NCBI GenBank assembly: GCA_046153875.1
Contig: JBJXFE010000016.1
Location: forward strand, 7,396-71,395
Length of the DNA stretch: 64,000 bases
Origin: JBJXFE01 sp046153875
GTDB taxonomy: Bacteria; Planctomycetota; Phycisphaerae; Phycisphaerales; UBA1924
Reading direction: 5' to 3'
Positions 56,568-64,000 of the stretch are shown here, one piece after another. The translations under genes and the position numbers were made by a program. The notes under the pieces are model-generated. The model saw only the letters and a program-made list of their open reading frames with translations. It made no database searches and was not told where the DNA came from. Each line of letters opens with the position of its first letter. Position 1 is the first letter of the stretch.

Positions 56568-57344
56568 CTAGGACGCCCGCGCCGCGGCCCGCACGATCTG
56601 GGTGAACTCCGTCGCGTGGAGCGACGCCCCGCCGATGAGCCCCCCGTCCACGTCCGGCTGGGCCAGCGTGGCGGCGGCGTTGGACGCCTTGAGCGACCCG
56701 CCGTACATGATCCGGACCCGCGAAGCGACCTCGGGGCCGTACATGTCCGCGAGCACGGCGCGGATCTTCGCCTGGGCATCCTGCGCGTCGGCCGGTGTGG
56801 CCGTGCGCCCCGTGCCGATGGCCCAGACGGGCTCGTAGGCGAGGGTCAGGCGCGCGATCTGCTCGGGGGGCACGTCGCGCAGACCAAGCCGCACCTGCTC
56901 CTCGTTGACCATGTCGGTGCGGTCGGCCTCGCGCTCCTCCAGCCGCTCGCCGACGCACAGGACGCAGTCGAGCCCCGCCGCCAGCACCGCCCGGGTCTTC
57001 TCGTGAACGATCGTCTCGTTCTCGCCGATCACGTGGCGGCGCTCGGAGTGGCCCGTCAGCACGACCGACACGCCGCAATCCTTGAGCATGGCGATGGACA
57101 CCTCGCCGGTGTACGCGCCGTCGGCCTCGCCATTCGCGTCCTGGGCGCCGAGCCGGATCGTGGACCCGCGCTCTCGCAGGATCGCGCCGACCGCGAGCAG
57201 GTACGGGCAGGGGGGGAAGACGGCGACGTCCACGCCCTGCAGGCCCACCAGCCCGTCGACGATCGCGCGGGCGAGCGTCGCCGACGAGAGCTTGTTGGTG
57301 TTCATCTTCCAGTTGCCGCCGATGAAGGGTCTTCGCGTCCTCAT
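56568..57344 (-). CDS. tpiA: Triosephosphate isomerase
   Basis: This 258-residue protein begins RRPFIGGNWKMN with the catalytic Lys. It has the catalytic His in VVLTGHSERR, Glu in AYEPVWAIGTG and the phosphate-binding loops IMYGGSLKASN and GGLIGGAS. It interconverts dihydroxyacetone phosphate and glyceraldehyde 3-phosphate in the cytoplasm. ATG 57344 is chosen by alignment with the family start; a longer frame from 57389 adds non-conserved residues. It is divergent from the STAS gene (53 bp between starts) and followed by secG. Confidence 0.96.
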   Translation of the reverse strand: MRTRRPFIGGNWKMNTNKLSSATLARAIVDGLVGLQGVDVAVFPPCPYLLAVGAILRERGSTIRLGAQDANGEADGAYTGEVSIAMLKDCGVSVVLTGHSERRHVIGENETIVHEKTRAVLAAGLDCVLCVGERLEEREADRTDMVNEEQVRLGLRDVPPEQIARLTLAYEPVWAIGTGRTATPADAQDAQAKIRAVLADMYGPEVASRVRIMYGGSLKASNAAATLAQPDVDGGLIGGASLHATEFTQIVRAAARAS

Positions 57345-57384
57345 GCGGCGATAGGTTATCCCGCCACCCCCGCACCGGCCCGGA

Positions 57385-57390
57385 TACACT
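57385..57390 (+). promoter_or_regulatory. Candidate -10 box of the STAS gene (leaderless)
   Basis: TACACT, 7 nt, then ATG 57398. Confidence 0.4.
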
Positions 57391-57397
57391 CCGCCCC

Positions 57398-57757
57398 ATG
57401 GCCGTGGACTGGTCCGAAGACATCGCGATCGCCGAGCTGGCCGACGAGCCAGCGCTCTCCGAGGAGCTGACCGGGCTCATCGACCGCCTCAAGTCCGCGA
57501 CGCACGGCAGCGCCCCGCACGCCGTACTGAACTTCGGGCAAGTCACGTACCTCAACAGCTCCAACATCGCCCAGTTGCTCCGCCTTCGGCAGATCCTCTC
57601 CAAGCACGGCAAGCGGCTGCGGCTCTGCTCCGTCACCGACCAGGTCTGGTCCGTGATGATGGTCACGGGGCTGGACAAGGTGTTCAGCTTCGCCCCGGAC
57701 CCGATGACCGCGCTGGCGGGCCTCCAGCTCGAAGACGCCGAGGGCGGCGCGGCGTAG
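57398..57757 (+). CDS. STAS-domain anti-sigma factor antagonist
   Basis: This 119-residue protein is a single STAS domain. It has VLNFGQVTYLNSSNIAQLLRLR, where the Ser pair marks the phosphorylation site of SpoIIAA/RsbV-type antagonists, and GKRLRLCSVTDQVWSVMMVTGL. Unphosphorylated, such proteins bind a kinase anti-sigma factor and free a sigma factor or other partner. The SpoIIE-type phosphatase at 59720 is the likely enzyme that dephosphorylates it. No RsbW-type kinase is present between them. Confidence 0.85.
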   Translation: MAVDWSEDIAIAELADEPALSEELTGLIDRLKSATHGSAPHAVLNFGQVTYLNSSNIAQLLRLRQILSKHGKRLRLCSVTDQVWSVMMVTGLDKVFSFAPDPMTALAGLQLEDAEGGAA

Positions 57758-57841
57758 GACCGAACAGCGCGGCCGACCGCTGCGGGGTCGGGTCATGTGG
57801 TCCCGCATGCCGCCGGGTGTTTCGCTCCGCTCAACCCCCGG

Positions 57842-58951
57842 CTATGGACGATCAGGCCGTCGGCCTGCATGCCCGTCATCCGGGCCCAGGAGAAGACCGG
57901 CACGCCGGGGCGTCGGGGCGATCCCCATGCGCCGGCGGGCGCCGGCGATCACGCGGTCCCACTGGAATGCCGGCCCGGGGTCGGTCTTGTTCTCCTGCAC
58001 ATGCCAGTGCCCGAGCAGACCGGAATATGACGCCAGCTCGTCGTCGGAGAGCTTCGACGGAATCACCGAACCCGCGGCGTCCCGCGGGTAGTCGCAGCGG
58101 ATGCCCGGGAGGGCCGTGCACAGCGCGGCCGTCAGCCTGATGAGCGAGTCGTACTGCTCGGGCGTCAGGTCATACTGCCGCAGGTCCGAGCCGTTGATGA
58201 CGCCGCGGATCGGCTCGTCGCGGATCGGGCGGGCCACGAAACCCGGCGTGCGGACGCCCCCGTCGTCCATCCAGTCCGGGAGCGTCACGCGGACGCGACC
58301 CGCGTCATCGCGGGCGTACCAGCGGTCGAGCACCGCCGCGTCCTTCGCCGGGTACGCCCCGATGTTTGCGATCTCGATCCCGATGGAGCGGTGGTTGCTG
58401 GTGGTCGCGTGCCACGCTCGCTCCTTGACGTCGAGAGTCTGATAGATCGTGCCGTCGAGGTCGAGCATGAAGTGGACGGAGAGCCCGCGCAGGTCGTGCA
58501 GCACCTTGAAGCACTGGCGGCTCGTGCCCGCGACGTCGTAGTGGATGACGAACTGATCAACGACGCGGCGCAGCGTGGGCAGGTCCCACCCGCCCCCGCG
58601 GACGCGCTCGAGTTCCTCGGGCGTCAGCACCTCGGGCCCGGTGACGGAGCCGCGCGGGTTGCGGACGTCGTAGCGGTTCGGTGAGACGGGCCCGGGGCGC
58701 TTGCCGTCCGCGTCGGTCCACCCCCACGCGGCCTGATCCGCCGGCACGAACCGCCGCTCGACGCGGTAGGCGTCGTAGCCGCCGGGATCGGTCCAGAGGA
58801 CGACCGGCGCGCCGGTGTGGAAGTACCGCCCGCAGATGACGATCTCATCGCCGCGGCGGGCGAGTTCTACTCCTGTGCGCGGCGCGGCGCACCCTGTGAG
58901 CACGAGGATCGCGCCCGTCACGAGCATCGGCCACAGGAACCCCGCGGGCAT
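57842..58951 (-). CDS. N-acetylmuramoyl-L-alanine amidase lipoprotein
   Basis: This 369-residue protein has a lipobox (AILVLTGCAAP), so it should be lipid-anchored. An amidase_2 (AmpD/PGRP-like) domain follows: zinc His in FVIHYDVAG, Glu in HRSIGIEIANIG and late ligands in GHWHVQENKTDPGPAF. It cleaves the amide between MurNAc and the stem peptide, for wall recycling or remodelling. TAGACT 7 nt upstream suggests a leaderless mRNA from ATG 58951; a long upstream extension is antisense to other genes. It shares a 55-bp divergent promoter region with the cyclodeaminase-family gene. Confidence 0.88.
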   Translation of the reverse strand: MPAGFLWPMLVTGAILVLTGCAAPRTGVELARRGDEIVICGRYFHTGAPVVLWTDPGGYDAYRVERRFVPADQAAWGWTDADGKRPGPVSPNRYDVRNPRGSVTGPEVLTPEELERVRGGGWDLPTLRRVVDQFVIHYDVAGTSRQCFKVLHDLRGLSVHFMLDLDGTIYQTLDVKERAWHATTSNHRSIGIEIANIGAYPAKDAAVLDRWYARDDAGRVRVTLPDWMDDGGVRTPGFVARPIRDEPIRGVINGSDLRQYDLTPEQYDSLIRLTAALCTALPGIRCDYPRDAAGSVIPSKLSDDELASYSGLLGHWHVQENKTDPGPAFQWDRVIAGARRRMGIAPTPRRAGLLLGPDDGHAGRRPDRP

Positions 58952-58958
58952 GCGCCCG

Positions 58959-58964
58959 AGTCTA
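58959..58964 (-). promoter_or_regulatory. Candidate -10 box of the amidase gene (leaderless)
   Basis: Minus strand TAGACT, 7 nt, ATG 58951. Confidence 0.4.
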
Positions 58965-58992
58965 CCGGGCGACGCCCCGCGGGTGCGCCCGC

Positions 58993-58998
58993 TACGCT
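58993..58998 (+). promoter_or_regulatory. Candidate -10 box of the cyclodeaminase-family gene
   Basis: TACGCT, 8 nt, ATG 59007. Together with 58959-58964 it makes a compact divergent promoter. Confidence 0.4.
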
Positions 58999-59006
58999 GC
59001 TGGCCG

Positions 59007-59624
59007 ATGTCGAACCTCGCGCGCATGTCGTTCGGCGACCTCCTCGACGCGATCGGGTCGAAGACCCCGGCGCCCGGCGGCGGGGCCGTTGCCGGTGCGA
59101 CGGGCGCGCTGGCCGCCGCGCTGGCCCGTATGGTGGTCGCGTACTCGCTGGGCAAGAAGAGCCTCGCGGCGCACCAGGCGGCGCTGCAGCACGCGGACGA
59201 CGCGCTGGTCCGCGTGCGGGCGGTGCTCCTGGAACTGGCGGACGAGGACGCCGCGGCGTACGCCGAGGTGAACGCCCTGACAAAGCTGCCCGAGACCGAC
59301 CCGCGTCGCGCCCGCGAGCTTCCCGCCGCGGCCGAACGGTCCGTGCAGGTTCCGATGGCGGCGCTGGCGGCGTGCTCGAACCTGCTGCGCCTGCTTGAGG
59401 ACGCGGGGCCGAAGACCAACCCGCACCTGAAGAGCGACTGGGCGATCGCGGCGATCCTGGCCGACGCGGGCGCACGGGCGGCGGAGTGGAACGTGCGGGT
59501 GAACCTGCCCCTGCTGGCCGACGCGGCCCGGCGAGCGGCGGTGTCGGAGGAGTGCCGGCGCGCTCTGGCGGAGTCGGCGGCTCGGGCGGCGCGGGTCGAG
59601 AACGCGTGCGCGACGGGGGCTTGA
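59007..59624 (+). CDS. Cyclodeaminase/cyclohydrolase family protein (FTCD C-terminal type)
   Basis: This 205-residue, mostly helical protein begins SFGDLLDAIGSKTPAPGGGAVAGATGALAAAL, the fingerprint of formiminotransferase-cyclodeaminase C-terminal domains and FchA. It also has a central DEDAAAYAEVNALTKLP and KTNPHLKSDWAIA. These enzymes act on formimino- or methenyl-tetrahydrofolate in one-carbon metabolism. It is of normal family length. It lies 95 bp before the SpoIIE-type phosphatase gene, with a separate -10 for the latter. Confidence 0.9.
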   Translation: MSNLARMSFGDLLDAIGSKTPAPGGGAVAGATGALAAALARMVVAYSLGKKSLAAHQAALQHADDALVRVRAVLLELADEDAAAYAEVNALTKLPETDPRRARELPAAAERSVQVPMAALAACSNLLRLLEDAGPKTNPHLKSDWAIAAILADAGARAAEWNVRVNLPLLADAARRAAVSEECRRALAESAARAARVENACATGA

Positions 59625-59707
59625 GGCGCGCGTACCCGAGACTTCGTCGCGGACTCCTCAGCCTCGGCGTCCGGAGCGTATGACGCGGGCGCGGAGGGCT
59701 TCGCACC

Positions 59708-59713
59708 TACACT
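59708..59713 (+). promoter_or_regulatory. Candidate -10 box of the SpoIIE-type phosphatase gene (leaderless)
   Basis: TACACT, 6 nt, GTG 59720. Confidence 0.4.
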
Positions 59714-59719
59714 CCCTCC

Positions 59720-61042
59720 GTGCAGGTTGCAGATCTGTCCCAGAACGAGCGGGTCCGCAAGCTCATCGCGATGGCCCGCGAGCTGAGCACGGCCCGCACA
59801 CCGCTGGATTCGCTCACGGCGTTCGCCACGTACTACTGGCCGCTCAACCCCATCGACCTGATGATCTCGCTCTCGACCCGCGACCTCGACGCGGGGCGCT
59901 ACCGCGTGACGCGGAACATCAACGTCGAGGAAGTGCTCGCCGGCCGGCTCGTAGCGTCGCGCAGCGAGCCGTGGCGCCACCGCGACGTCATCCCCGTGCA
60001 CACGGGCGGCGTGCTCGGGGCGTGGATCGCCGACGGCCGGCCCAAGCTCATCCGCGAGATGGACGTGCCGGACGACCCCGTGCTGGGCGACGCGCTCCGC
60101 CACCAGCGCAGCGCCCTGGTCGTGCCCGTCTATCACGAGGGCGAGCCGGTCTACTGGACGCTCCAGCTGCGTCGCCGGGCCGACGCCTTCACGCCCGAGG
60201 AGGTCGAGCGGGCGATGATCGTCAGCAACCTCGTCGGCGGGAACAACACGCGCCTGCTGCTGGTCAGCGAGGTCAAGTCGCTCAACGACAAGCTGCGGGG
60301 GCAGCTCGAGGAGGTCGCGCGGGTCCAGCGGTCCCTGCTGCCCAGGGCCAACCCGGACATCCCCGGCGTCGAGATCGCGACGAGCTACCTGACCAGCGAC
60401 GAGGCCGGCGGGGACTACTACGACTTCTTCCCGTTCCCGGAAGGGACGTGGGGCATGCTGATCGCCGACGTCTCCGGGCACGGGCCCGCGGCCGCGACGA
60501 TCATGGCGATGCTCCGCGGCATCCTGCACGCCTACGGCGGGCCGGACCTGGGGCCGGACGCGGTTCTGCGGTACGCCAACGCGCGGCTCACCGAAGCGGG
60601 GATCGAGGGCTCGTTCGTGACGGCGTTCTTCGGCGTGTACGACCCGCGCGACGCGAGCTTCACGTACGCCCGCGCGGGGCACAACCCGCCGCTGCTCAAG
60701 GACGGCACGGACGGCGCTGTCACCACCCTCAACGGCGCGGGGTCCCTGCCGCTGGGCATCCTGGACGACCTGCCGATGGAGCGCGAACGCATTGTCCTCA
60801 AGCCGATGGACACGGTCGTGCTCTACACGGACGGCATTACCGAGGCTATGAACGCCTCGCGTGAGATGTTCGGCCCGGAGCGGCTCGAGGCCGCCCTGAC
60901 CCGATGCACCGGGCAGCCCGACTGCGTCGTAGACACCGTCCACTCAGCGCTCTTCGAGCACACCCACGCCCGCACGCGGGTCGACGACCAGACCCTCGTC
61001 GCGCTGCGCTTCCGCGGGACCGACGCCGCGCCGCGCACATAG
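59720..61042 (+). CDS. GAF-like sensor with SpoIIE/RsbU-type PP2C phosphatase
   Basis: This 440-residue protein has a GAF-like N-terminal domain (about 1-180), a coiled linker (VKSLNDKLRGQLEEVARVQRSLLP) and a SpoIIE phosphatase domain. The phosphatase motifs are EAGGDYYDFFPF, IADVSGHGPAAATIMAMLRG, ARAGHNPPLL, VLYTDGITEAMN and DDQTLVALR; the Asp residues bind Mn or Mg. It should dephosphorylate an anti-sigma antagonist such as the STAS protein at 57398. The GTG start fits the -10 spacing. Confidence 0.9.
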   Translation: MQVADLSQNERVRKLIAMARELSTARTPLDSLTAFATYYWPLNPIDLMISLSTRDLDAGRYRVTRNINVEEVLAGRLVASRSEPWRHRDVIPVHTGGVLGAWIADGRPKLIREMDVPDDPVLGDALRHQRSALVVPVYHEGEPVYWTLQLRRRADAFTPEEVERAMIVSNLVGGNNTRLLLVSEVKSLNDKLRGQLEEVARVQRSLLPRANPDIPGVEIATSYLTSDEAGGDYYDFFPFPEGTWGMLIADVSGHGPAAATIMAMLRGILHAYGGPDLGPDAVLRYANARLTEAGIEGSFVTAFFGVYDPRDASFTYARAGHNPPLLKDGTDGAVTTLNGAGSLPLGILDDLPMERERIVLKPMDTVVLYTDGITEAMNASREMFGPERLEAALTRCTGQPDCVVDTVHSALFEHTHARTRVDDQTLVALRFRGTDAAPRT

Positions 61043-61089
61043 TCCCCCGCACCATCACCGGCCCAGCCGCCACGCCGATCGCACGAACC

Positions 61090-61578
61090 ATGCCGCCCAC
61101 GCCCGAACGCGAGTGGTTCGACGACCCGTCCGCGGCACCCGGCGCGCCCGGGGGCGGCGGGGGCGGGGGGCTGCGGTTCTCGTGCACGCAGTGCGGGCGC
61201 TGCTGCTCCGGGCCCGAGGGGTACGTGCTCTTCACCGAGGAGGAGGCCGCGGCGATCGCGAGGCGCCTGGGCGTCACCGTCGAGCGGTTCATCACGGACT
61301 ACACCAAGGACTCGCCCGCGGGTCGCTCGCTGCGCGAGAACCGCACGCCGCACGGGTACGACTGCGTCTTCCTCGACCGCGCGACGATCCCCGGCAAGGC
61401 GATCTGCTCGATCTACGAGGATCGGCCGGCGCAGTGCCGGACGTGGCCGTTTTGGGAGAGCAACCTGCGCAGCCGCGAGCGCTGGGATCGCGCGGGGCGC
61501 ACGTGCCCCGGGATCAACAAGGGAACGCTGGTGCCGCCGGAACGGATCCGGATTCTGCGGGCGGTGGTGGACCGGTGA
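61090..61578 (+). CDS. YkgJ-family cysteine cluster protein
   Basis: This 162-residue protein has a Gly-rich linker, then FSCTQCGRCCSGPEGYV (CxxCxxCC), YDCVFLD, AICSIYEDRPAQCRTWPFW and TCPGINKG. This is the YkgJ/Fe-S or zinc cluster pattern (UPF0153). The family probably binds a metal cluster; its role is unknown. It follows the phosphatase gene by 47 bp. A hairpin related to the E1 palindrome follows its stop. Confidence 0.85.
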   Translation: MPPTPEREWFDDPSAAPGAPGGGGGGGLRFSCTQCGRCCSGPEGYVLFTEEEAAAIARRLGVTVERFITDYTKDSPAGRSLRENRTPHGYDCVFLDRATIPGKAICSIYEDRPAQCRTWPFWESNLRSRERWDRAGRTCPGINKGTLVPPERIRILRAVVDR

Positions 61579-61588
61579 TGCCGGGTTT

Positions 61589-61620
61589 CCACGATTGTCC
61601 CCGAACGGGGATGATTGTGG
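61589..61620. terminator. Hairpin after the YkgJ-family gene
   Basis: CCACGATTGTCCCC (61589-61602) and GGGGATGATTGTGG (61607-61620) pair with three wobbles around GAAC. It shares its shape and ends with 51185-51217, suggesting one dispersed palindrome family. Confidence 0.5.
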
Positions 61621-61662
61621 CACTTCCGAATCGTCCGCAATGATCGAGCCACCGGCCGTCGG

Positions 61663-62475
61663 TCATGCGTCGGACGTGGTGTCGCGGGACCACGGTTCGT
61701 CGGGACCGTCGCGCGTGGCGGTGCAGCCGCGGGGCAGGTCGGCGAGTTCGGCGATCGTCGGATCGTGGCGGAGCATCTCCTCAAGCGCGACGACAGCCGC
61801 GTCATCCATGGACGCCTCGTCAGAGTCGAGGAACTGCCAGCTGCCGTCGTCATCGTGCGAAACGAGCAGAATCGGCTTGCCCGCGCGGAGAATCCGCCAC
61901 AGCGTGATCGCGGCGTGGTTGCGCGGTTCGCTGAAGGGCCAAGTCACGAGGGCACCGTCGCGGGCGACTTCATCTCGCCCTCGGGCAGTGGCCACCGCGC
62001 CGCGCCCGACGTGGCGTGGGCGGGCGGCTTCAATCGTGCCACTCCGCCCCGGCTCACAGCTCCAGCCGAGCGACCGCCGAATGGGATCCAATCGCCGCCA
62101 GGGGGAGAGAAGCGCGCCAAAGCACGCCGCCACTCCCCAGAAAAAGAGCACCACCCAGTGCGGCCCTACCTCGTGCTCAAAGAGGAACACTTCACGCGCC
62201 GGGTCTCCTGCGTATCGGAACCGGACGGTCGTGGGTGCCTGGCTCATCAGATACCGATGGACGTGCGCGTGGACGTCGGTCGCCGTGCCCCGGATGCGGA
62301 TGGTGAAGTCCACGCGGGAAAAACCGAACTGCTTAATGGGTGTGCGCGCGATGATGTCACCGGTGACCACGGGCGCGCCGATGACGCCGAGATTGTGAAC
62401 AAGCGAGATCGCGAATACGGCACCGACGAGTGCTGCCAGAACAGTCACAAACCAGGCTTTGGCGCGTGAGACCAT
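61663..62475 (-). CDS. Hypothetical membrane protein with a DUF2185-like C-terminus
   Basis: This 270-residue protein has two membrane helices (AWFVTVLAALVGAVFAISLV near 10-30 and WVVLFFWGVAACFGALL near 110-130). They flank a beta-rich, His-containing segment (about 35-105). The C-terminal ~75 residues (ILLVSHDDDGSWQFLD, LEEMLRHDPTIAELADLPRGC) resemble a small domain found in many uncharacterised proteins and DUF2185-like immunity proteins, as far as I can recall. ATG 62475 is used because upstream sequence is a non-coding repeat. Function unknown. Confidence 0.6.
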   Translation of the reverse strand: MVSRAKAWFVTVLAALVGAVFAISLVHNLGVIGAPVVTGDIIARTPIKQFGFSRVDFTIRIRGTATDVHAHVHRYLMSQAPTTVRFRYAGDPAREVFLFEHEVGPHWVVLFFWGVAACFGALLSPWRRLDPIRRSLGWSCEPGRSGTIEAARPRHVGRGAVATARGRDEVARDGALVTWPFSEPRNHAAITLWRILRAGKPILLVSHDDDGSWQFLDSDEASMDDAAVVALEEMLRHDPTIAELADLPRGCTATRDGPDEPWSRDTTSDA

Positions 62476-62506
62476 GAAAGCACCCGCGCGAACTCTACCC
62501 CGAGGC

Positions 62507-62595
62507 GGGTGGCACTGGTCCGCAGCCTTGGGCGGACAAGTGCGATGGCCGCGAGCCGACACGGGTCTGCTCAGGGCGGCAGGCCCGTGCCACCC
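62507..62595. repeat. 89-bp structured interspersed element
   Basis: Perfect 9-bp inverted ends GGGTGGCAC (62507-62515) and GTGCCACCC (62587-62595) enclose two further hairpins: GGTCCGC with GCGGACA and CACGGGTCTGC with GCAGGCCCGTG. From memory, very similar text is scattered in other planctomycete genomes. Confidence 0.65.
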
Positions 62596-62642
62596 GTAGG
62601 TGATCGGGCCACATGTCAATCTTCCGTGAAACGGCGGAGTTT

Positions 62643-62671
62643 TTGCCACGCGGCGCGAAAGCTCGTACGAT
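62643..62671 (+). promoter_or_regulatory. Promoter of the VOC-family gene (leaderless)
   Basis: TTGCCA (62643-62648), 17 nt, TACGAT (62666-62671), then 6 nt to ATG 62678. It is the best case in the window for a leaderless transcript, because the -35 is also good. Confidence 0.6.
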
Positions 62672-62677
62672 CCTTTC

Positions 62678-63160
62678 ATGCCCACGATCAGCACATTCCT
62701 GACGTTCAACAACCAGGCCGAGGAAGCGGCGCGCTTCTACACCTCGATCTTCCCCAACTCGACGATCACGCGCGTCACGCGCTACCCCGACCTCGGGCCG
62801 CAGTCGCCGTTCAAGACCGGCGGTGTGATGACCGTCGAGTTCACGCTCGACGGCCGCGCATTCACCGCCCTCAACGGCGGACCGCAGTTCACGTTCACCC
62901 AGGGCGTCTCCATCGCCGTGCTCTGCGACACGCAGCAGCAGGTGGATGAATACTGGGGCAAGTTCGTCGCGGCGGGCGGTACGCCGGTCGCCTGCGGCTG
63001 GATCACCGACCACTTCGGCGTGTCCTGGCAGATCGATCCCAAACTGCTGATCGACATGATCAGCGATCCGGACCGGGCCAAGGCCGGCAAGGCCATGCAG
63101 GCGATGATGAGCATGGTCAAGATCGATAGCGAGCAACTCAAGCGGGCCGTGGCGAAGTGA
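62678..63160 (+). CDS. VOC-family protein (PhnB / 3-demethylubiquinone methyltransferase-like)
   Basis: This 160-residue protein matches the PhnB-like branch of the vicinal-oxygen-chelate superfamily: STFLTFNNQAEEAARFYTSIF at the start, FTLDGRAFTALNGGPQF and VACGWITDHFGVSWQIDPK near the end. Such proteins are often named 3-demethylubiquinone-9 3-methyltransferase, a label with little biochemical support. Metal or glyoxalase-like chemistry is possible. It is monocistronic. Confidence 0.88.
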   Translation: MPTISTFLTFNNQAEEAARFYTSIFPNSTITRVTRYPDLGPQSPFKTGGVMTVEFTLDGRAFTALNGGPQFTFTQGVSIAVLCDTQQQVDEYWGKFVAAGGTPVACGWITDHFGVSWQIDPKLLIDMISDPDRAKAGKAMQAMMSMVKIDSEQLKRAVAK

Positions 63161-63307
63161 AATGCGACAATCCCGCCCCCGGGGTCGCTTGAGCGCAGGT
63201 CAACCCTCAAAAACAAGCGCCGCCTCCCCAGGAGACCGGGCAACGGTTCGCGCAGACCTATCGACAAAGCGCGATGACGGAGCGGCGAACCGTCGATCGT
63301 CCGCTGA

Positions 63308-63331
63308 TGCCGGTCGCCGCAGCGACCGGCA
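63308..63331. repeat. 10-bp perfect hairpin in 63161-63422
   Basis: TGCCGGTCGC and GCGACCGGCA around CGCA. It is REP-like. The rest of this 262-bp gap shows no gene. Confidence 0.5.
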
Positions 63332-63422
63332 CCTCCATTCCCAGAACCGTACATCTCTTCGAGCACATTTACCCGTTATGCGCGGGGCGCATGCGCTCGG
63401 CGCCACGCTCCCATAGAGTGGG

Positions 63423-63812
63423 ATGATCCGCACGGGATCGCACTCGATGCTCGAATGGCTGAAGCAGCATCCCGGATTGGTCGTGAGCGGCGGACTTTCC
63501 GTCGTGCTGCTCGTCGCCGGGGTTCTGGCGGTGCCGGTCGCGGTAGCGCGACTGCCGAAAGACTTCTTCACGCGCCAGAACCGCAAGCCCTCCCTCTGGC
63601 TCAACATCCTGGGTTGGGTGCTCATCGTGGCGGGCGTGGCGATGCTGATCCTGCCGGGGCCGGGCGTCATCTCGCTCCTCGCGGGCATCGTGCTCGCGGA
63701 TTTTCCGGGCAAGCGCCGGTTCCTCCGTTGGTTCCTCGCTCGGAGCAGGCTTTTCGAGGGGCTCAACCGCATGCGAGCGAATCGCGGCAAGCCGCCGCTG
63801 CAAAGGCCGTGA
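63423..63812 (+). CDS. PGPGW-type small membrane protein
   Basis: The frame encodes 129 residues with two hydrophobic stretches (LVVSGGLSVVLLVAGVLAVPVAVA and LGWVLIVAGVAMLILPGPGVISLLAGI). The second contains the PGPG motif of the putative transmembrane PGPGW family, although W is replaced by V (PGPGV). A basic amphipathic tail follows. An in-frame ATG at 63447 (MLEWLKQHPG) is an equally good start. Function unknown. Confidence 0.75.
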   Translation: MIRTGSHSMLEWLKQHPGLVVSGGLSVVLLVAGVLAVPVAVARLPKDFFTRQNRKPSLWLNILGWVLIVAGVAMLILPGPGVISLLAGIVLADFPGKRRFLRWFLARSRLFEGLNRMRANRGKPPLQRP

Positions 63813-63880
63813 GCGGTGCCGGTTTCGTGGCCTAAAAAAGGCGCGCAAGAATCGTCAAGGATCACTGCCGCCAGACACTA

Positions 63881-64000
63881 GAGCCTATCCCAGAACCTGT
63901 TTGAGCAGGAGGAGGGTGCAGCCGAGGTGCAGGAAGCCCTGGAACATCGCGGTGGACTTCTCGTAGCGGATGCACAGGCGGCGGAAGTTCTGGATCCACG
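63881..64000. mobile_element. End of an IS5-type insertion sequence
   Basis: The text GAGCCTATCCCAG at 63881-63893 just outside the transposase stop resembles the terminal inverted repeat of IS5-group elements. The TA before it could be target sequence. The other end is beyond the window. Confidence 0.55.
63885..64000 (-). pseudogene. C-terminal end of an IS5-type transposase (gene runs off the right edge)
   Basis: The minus strand from the edge reads WIQNFRRLCIRYEK, then FQGFLHLGCTLLLLKQVLG and a stop at 63885. This is the usual C-terminus of IS5-family DDE transposases. Whether the element is intact cannot be judged. It is listed as partial, not as proven broken. Confidence 0.7.

Overview
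The window is very GC-rich and reads as chromosome from a planctomycete of the Phycisphaerae type. The main evidence is five exported proteins that end in the cysteine-containing repeat DCNxxGxLTVADFGCFQ...GC(P), the tail called a GC-type dockerin. Supporting signs are two proteins with PEP-CTERM-like C-termini, an ECF sigma factor followed by a Ser/Thr kinase with TPR repeats, and several genes whose -10 box sits 5-8 nt before the start codon, as expected for leaderless mRNAs. No rRNA, tRNA or CRISPR array was recognised.

Layout. 1-7.3 kb: start of pilM, two dockerin-tailed exported proteins, and the sigma factor/kinase pair. 7.3-18 kb: ftsK, an aldehyde dehydrogenase, comM, then a tight cell-wall block mrdA-rodA-rsmG. 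18-28 kb: a PEP-CTERM protein, a DinG-like helicase, phosphomannomutase, a membrane-embedded KAP-like NTPase, a small membrane protein, UvrD/PcrA and a second PEP-CTERM protein. 28-35.5 kb: amino-acid permease with a Usp tail, elbB, an exported beta-propeller, a PilZ-like protein, class II DAHP synthase and a small, extremely basic protein. 36-39.7 kb: a ketosynthase pair (one active, one with the catalytic Cys replaced by Gln) flanking a GxxExxY-type protein. 40-46 kb: two dockerin proteins, an exported methyltransferase-like protein, a Tat-type phosphoesterase, and a double-HTH protein. 45.8-46.9 kb: non-coding and densely packed with several repeat families. 46.9-51.2 kb: the accessory island. 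51-64 kb: dockerin protein, Fur, gyrA, secG-tpiA, a STAS / amidase / cyclodeaminase / SpoIIE-phosphatase cluster, small genes, and the end of an IS5-type transposase.

The most interesting locus is 46.9-51.2 kb. On the plus strand three abutting or overlapping genes encode a protein with an N-terminal multi-ubiquitin-like domain and a C-terminal E2-like domain, a JAMM/MPN peptidase, and an E1-like ThiF-fold activating enzyme. Divergent from them is a translationally coupled pair: a sigma-70-like factor and a large protein ending in a GIY-YIG nuclease domain. The shared 309-bp intergenic region carries a perfect 10-bp inverted repeat, so each direction of transcription sees the same motif. I read the five genes as one candidate ubiquitin-like modification system with its own regulator and a nuclease. 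The three-gene core resembles families predicted computationally in bacteria; the sigma and nuclease association is my inference.

A second theme is a family of octamer arrays (GCTGCTTT, GCCACTTT, GCCAATCT, GCTGCCTT and similar) at eight sites, always with the T-rich strand on the plus strand. Three of them run into reading frames or start regions.
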